Program-made: the position numbers and the translations under genes | In this document: positions 63,126 through 64,000 of the stretch, in pieces | Position numbering within the stretch: position 1 is the first letter of the stretch | How the letters are laid out: each line of letters starts with the position of its first letter | Assembly: GCF_014200605.1 (NCBI RefSeq) | Contig: NZ_JACHCE010000004.1 | Span: 124,001 to 188,000, forward strand | From: Pedobacter cryoconitis | GTDB lineage: Bacteria; Bacteroidota; Bacteroidia; Sphingobacteriales; Sphingobacteriaceae | DNA length: 64,000 nucleotides | Direction of reading: 5' to 3' | The notes under the pieces: model-generated | What the model was told of the DNA's origin: nothing | What the model saw: only the letters and a program-made list of their open reading frames with translations | The model's database searches: none

Positions 63126-64000
63126 TTAAAAAACAGGATCGGTATCCATTTGGAAATCTTCATCTCTCAAATAGAGTATTTCTGTACTTTTTTCATAGTT
63201 TGTTGACTTCTTAGAGAAGAAATCATGCTGAGTAGTCTCTCCATTTAAACCATTCAAAACTATAGAGTTAACAGCTTTTATCTCAAACAGCTCTTCAAAA
63301 CCAAGGTTCATCATTGCCTTATTTGCGTTGTAACGGACATATTCTTTTACATCGGCAGTAAGACCTACTTCTGTATATAATTCATCTGTATACTTCAACT
63401 CATTTTCGTAAAGTTCCATTAACAGCTCAACAAGCTCTGCTTTGCTTTTTTCAGGATCAGGCAATTTCTTATAAACATCCTGTGCCAGTAATCCGACAAA
63501 CACTCCATGAATGGATTCATCAGCAACGATTTTTTTGATAATATCAGCACTCGCTACCATCTGCCCCTGGCCAGCAAGCCACAAAGGCATAAAGAATCCG
63601 CTATAGAAAAGAAACGACTCTAATAACACAGATGCAGCAAGCCCCATAAATAAGTCTTCATTACTCACCTTAGCCGCATCCAGGCTTATGTAATACTTAT
63701 CAATCGTAGCTGCCTTAAACTGAAGCAGTTTATTACTTTCTACCCATTCAAACAACTCATTGATCTCAGCAGTACTGTTTACTGTCGTAAAAATAGTAGA
63801 GTATGACTTGGCATGAATAGCCTCCATCATACACATAAAAGATAATACCGCTTTATTCTGTAATCCATCGATATGGTCCAGTAATTTAGGCATACCAGTA
63901 TGACTCTGTATGGTATCAAGCAATGTTAAGCCGCCTAATGCCCTTTTATAAGCTTCCTGAATTTCGGGAGTTAAAGATTTCCAGCTATCTATATCTTTGG
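63126..64000 (-). CDS. nrdB: class I ribonucleotide reductase small subunit (5' end outside window)
   Basis: The frame is open through the right edge: reading the minus strand from 64000, KDIDSWKSLTPEIQEAYKRALGGLTLLD joins the 265-residue stretch, so the start lies outside. Iron-ligand and radical motifs are visible: MEAIHAKSYS (Glu, His and the radical Tyr position) and ADESIHGVFVG (Glu, His), with YSGFF for the helix in between. It reduces ribonucleotides to deoxyribonucleotides together with NrdA. The C-terminus ends DFQMDTDPVF, like the peptide that docks on the large subunit. The NrdA gene would be expected upstream or elsewhere; it is not in view. Confidence 0.92.
   Translation of the reverse strand, partial: KDIDSWKSLTPEIQEAYKRALGGLTLLDTIQSHTGMPKLLDHIDGLQNKAVLSFMCMMEAIHAKSYSTIFTTVNSTAEINELFEWVESNKLLQFKAATIDKYYISLDAAKVSNEDLFMGLAASVLLESFLFYSGFFMPLWLAGQGQMVASADIIKKIVADESIHGVFVGLLAQDVYKKLPDPEKSKAELVELLMELYENELKYTDELYTEVGLTADVKEYVRYNANKAMMNLGFEELFEIKAVNSIVLNGLNGETTQHDFFSKKSTNYEKSTEILYLRDEDFQMDTDPVF

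Overview
The window reads as chromosomal DNA of a Bacteroidota bacterium, most likely Sphingobacteriaceae (Pedobacter-like). Grounds: AT-rich sequence; no Shine-Dalgarno sites but several TAnnTTTG -7 boxes (the Bacteroidota promoter type); many carboxypeptidase-regulatory-like/TonB-dependent outer-membrane proteins; ECF sigma/anti-sigma pairs; a flexirubin-free carotenoid cluster; DUF1080, DUF885, DUF4876, DUF6850 and DUF6268 family proteins. No rRNA, tRNA, phage, IS element or CRISPR array was seen.

Layout. 1-2038 (minus): three tightly packed genes ending in an HExxH secreted metallopeptidase cut by the window edge. 2284-7324: AI-2E-type permease, then an Oar-like TonB receptor with a lipoprotein partner. 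7927-10658: DUF1080 hydrolase plus Gfo/Idh/MocA oxidoreductase, a probable 3-keto-glycoside pathway pair. 11544-14851: carotenoid operon crtI-crtB-unknown-crtZ without a visible lycopene cyclase. 14937-18902: serine hydrolase with TPRs and an outer-membrane beta-barrel protein. 18910-26250 (minus): MarC protein, then a four-gene locus TonB receptor / DUF4876 lipoprotein / DUF6850 barrel / di-heme cytochrome c peroxidase. 26425-34096: serine hydrolase, aldehyde dehydrogenase, GH20 hexosaminidase, small secreted protein, formylglycine-generating-enzyme-like lipoprotein.

34199-37426 (minus) is the highlight: DUF4395 membrane protein, family 2A encapsulin shell protein, and a cysteine desulfurase with a roughly 200-residue N-terminal cargo-loading extension, preceded by a consensus -7 box and a perfect 11+1+11 palindrome and followed by a terminator. 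This is a sulfur-handling protein nanocompartment operon; the DUF4395 partner and the operator are the less described parts.

37508-45137: another beta-barrel TonB-type protein, two ECF sigma factors in head-to-head orientation, a gene-poor stretch with direct repeats and a (CCAG)8 microsatellite in decayed coding sequence, an AraC regulator. 45241-54032: aldo/keto reductase, DUF885 peptidase-like protein, secreted unknown, SDR epimerase with a Crp/Fnr regulator, a Vat-type acetyltransferase, outer-membrane barrel, and a LytS/LytTR two-component pair. 54090-64000: DUF6268 barrel, a multiply frameshifted FtsX/MacB-type permease pseudogene, NudK-type Nudix hydrolase, a broken glyoxalase gene, methyltransferase, free methionine-R-sulfoxide reductase, small conserved protein, 7TMR-DISM histidine kinase, and the 3' part of the class I ribonucleotide reductase small subunit gene at the right edge.
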